NCBI RefSeq assembly: GCF_900112985.1
Contig: NZ_FONS01000002.1
Span: 485,188-549,187, forward strand
DNA length: 64,000 nucleotides
Reading direction: 5' to 3'
From: Pedobacter antarcticus
GTDB lineage: Bacteria > Bacteroidota > Bacteroidia > Sphingobacteriales > Sphingobacteriaceae
Shown: in pieces, positions 62,920 through 64,000 of the stretch
How the letters are laid out: each line of letters opens with the position of its first letter
Position numbering within the stretch: position 1 is the first letter of the stretch
Notes under the pieces: generated by a model
What the model was told of the DNA's origin: nothing
Database searches by the model: none
The model's input: only the letters and a program-made list of their open reading frames with translations
Position numbers and translations under genes: made by a program

Positions 62920-63429
62920 CTATTTTGATTTAAGGGTTTTCATAATGGGAATGTAATTATCTTTTATCCCGCTTCTGCCTGTAACTGATTTGATTTTGCT
63001 TCTGCCGTAAAAGTCCAGTAGCGTTTTCTTTTCGATATCATTTCCGCGCTCGAAGACCCTCTGAATTATGCTGGTGGACTGCTTTTGCCCGTCGATTTTA
63101 TTGATATCGGTATCCCAAAAAAGGATCTTTCTCAAGTTTTTCAGGTCAGGAGTTGGCCCGGGTGACTTTTCTTTTTCTTCTTTTAGGTCATAGTAGGCCT
63201 GTAGTATAAGCATTGTACCTTCCTCAAGACAGAGTGCTCTGTCAATCTTCAGGGATATGGATGGAGTAAGTCTTCTCCGTGCTTTAGTGATGTCGTTCAG
63301 GGTCTGGGGGAGTATATTAATGGACAAAGCAAAAGGTCTTTTTTTTATTCCTCTTTTCTCAAGCTCATGTGCCAGAATTAGTCCAGGGTGAATTCCTTTG
63401 TATCTGATCATTGATTTTTCCATATCCAA
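62920..63429 (-). CDS. HigA-like antitoxin with C-terminal DUF6922 domain
   Basis: A 169-residue protein. The N-terminal half is a HigA/XRE-type helix-turn-helix (IHPGLILAHELEKRGIKKR, LNDITKARRRLTPSISLKI); the C-terminal half has LRKILFWDTDINKIDG and SIIQRVFERGNDIEKKTLLDFYG, matching DUF6922. This pairing with AbiEii-type toxins is frequent in Bacteroidota. The frame is intact, while its toxin partner downstream is truncated, so it may survive as an orphan antitoxin. Confidence 0.82.
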   Translation of the reverse strand: MDMEKSMIRYKGIHPGLILAHELEKRGIKKRPFALSINILPQTLNDITKARRRLTPSISLKIDRALCLEEGTMLILQAYYDLKEEKEKSPGPTPDLKNLRKILFWDTDINKIDGQKQSTSIIQRVFERGNDIEKKTLLDFYGRSKIKSVTGRSGIKDNYIPIMKTLKSK

Positions 63430-63668
63430 ATATAATCAATTTTGGTTATATGGACTACCCCGATCTACCCATGTAAGTGTTTTCTTAGAGTCTTGGTCGT
63501 GTCTCGTTCTTAGTTGGCCCATTTTTTTCATAGGGTTGGAACGGCTTTACCCTATCCTTGACCCATTTATAAGTATTTGGAGGTTCTTGAATAATGGGGT
63601 GTAGTTGTCTGAATAGTTTTTTGACAAAATCTAAACTGCTGCATGTTCTGTCCATTCCTGAAAAAGCT

Positions 63669-63689
63669 ATACACTATAAAACAGTGTAT
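63669..63689 (+). promoter_or_regulatory. Inverted repeat over the transposase start codon
   Basis: ATACACT (63669-63675) and AGTGTAT (63683-63689) pair perfectly around a 7-nt loop and cover the ATG at 63688. A hairpin here could limit translation when read-through transcripts enter the element, as known for other insertion sequences. Confidence 0.5.
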
Positions 63690-64000
63690 GGAAAGAGAAG
63701 AAGAGTTGTTCTACTCAGAAAGAACGAGTAAAAATCAGAAGTTTGACAAGCGATTGATCGCTCATGTTGTTAAGCTGGCCGAAGAAGGGACGCCCCGGAG
63801 GGATCTGATAAAGACTTATAAAATGACCGGAGAAACCCTTGGGATGTGGTTGGACAAGTACAGTTCAATTTTGCATAAACGCAAGCTTCACAGTACTGCA
63901 GAAAAACGATCGATTGTTCGAGCTATCCATGGGGGGATGAGTATAAAGGAAGCCGTTATCGTATACAATATCAGCTCAAGGAGTACCATACGAAATTGGA
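63688..64000 (+). CDS. Transposase helix-turn-helix protein (IS3 OrfA-like), 5' part
   Basis: The frame is open from ATG 63688 to the window end (104 residues). It starts MEREEELFYSERTSKNQKFD and has two helix-turn-helix segments, LAEEGTPRRDLIKTYKMTGETLGMWLD and RAIHGGMSIKEAVIVYNISSRSTIRNW, as in OrfA of IS3-type elements of Bacteroidota. The catalytic DDE part would lie beyond the window. Confidence 0.75.
   Translation, partial: MEREEELFYSERTSKNQKFDKRLIAHVVKLAEEGTPRRDLIKTYKMTGETLGMWLDKYSSILHKRKLHSTAEKRSIVRAIHGGMSIKEAVIVYNISSRSTIRNW

Larger units (their letters stand above)
63600..64000 (+). mobile_element. Left part of an insertion sequence (IS3-type, partial)
   Basis: The transposase gene at 63688 runs off the window. 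A candidate left end starts near TGTAGTTGTCTGAATAG at 63600; TGTC (63606-63609) and GACA (63623-63626) are inverted within it. The true terminal repeat cannot be confirmed without the right end. Confidence 0.4.

Noticed and set aside
63398..63604. Plus-strand open frame of 68 codons near the end of the window
   Set aside because: Overlaps the antitoxin start region and has no recognisable motif or start signal; composition is not coding-like.

Overview
The window looks like the chromosome of a Bacteroidota bacterium of the Sphingobacteriaceae, most likely Pedobacter or a close relative. This rests on gene content and sequence style, not on a database search. The supporting signs are a complete alternative complex III (act) plus caa3-type oxidase block, a roughly 1100-residue SecA, typical Bacteroidota families (DUF4251, DUF4271, DUF4286, DUF6922, cupin-like pairs), and promoters with the TAnnTTTG -7 element. 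Shine-Dalgarno sequences are scarce. Almost all of the window is ordinary core genome at high coding density; the last 2 kb is accessory.

Layout. 1-12.3 kb holds the end of an arginase-family gene, purD, secA, a SPOR-domain protein, an M20 amidohydrolase, a secreted unknown, an SGNH hydrolase, dnaG, yraN and a glutamine cyclotransferase lipoprotein. 12.3-20.7 kb holds a DUF4251 protein, pgi, prfB (expressed through a +1 programmed frameshift), a secreted esterase, a SirB1-like protein, a methyltransferase, an Omp85-type barrel and a small CxxC protein. A deoxyhypusine synthase-like gene (21 kb) precedes the respiratory block. 22-38.7 kb encodes actABCDEF, coxBA, heme A and heme O synthases, two subunit III proteins, subunit IV, an SCO-like protein without copper ligands, and a DUF420 protein. 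Electrons from menaquinol would pass through ACIII and its cytochromes to the oxidase encoded alongside it.

38.8-46.6 kb holds small membrane and DUF proteins, an OmpA lipoprotein, rmlC, DUF4286, and then a three-gene unit: an S9-peptidase-like lipoprotein that has lost its catalytic Ser and His, a histidine kinase and an OmpR-type regulator. 46.7-53.8 kb is read leftwards: VWA protein, MoxR-like ATPase and metallophosphoesterase; two tandem cupin-like oxygenases; hemW. 53.9-62.1 kb holds a LacI regulator divergent from myo-inositol oxygenase, two GNATs, a MacB/FtsX-like permease behind a probable sigma-54 promoter, MarR, DUF4271 and hemD.

62.1-64 kb has a large imperfect palindrome, short tandem repeats, a 52-residue membrane ORF, a truncated AbiEii-type toxin behind a HigA/DUF6922 antitoxin, and the start of an insertion-sequence transposase that runs off the window.

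Points most worth a second look: the dead S9 lipoprotein with its two-component system; the cysteine-free SCO homologue inside the oxidase operon; the sigma-54-like promoter with two upstream sites 21 bp apart; three genes that share TATATTTG-N4-ATG and may be leaderless; and very long perfect inverted repeats at convergent gene ends. No rRNA, tRNA or CRISPR array was seen.
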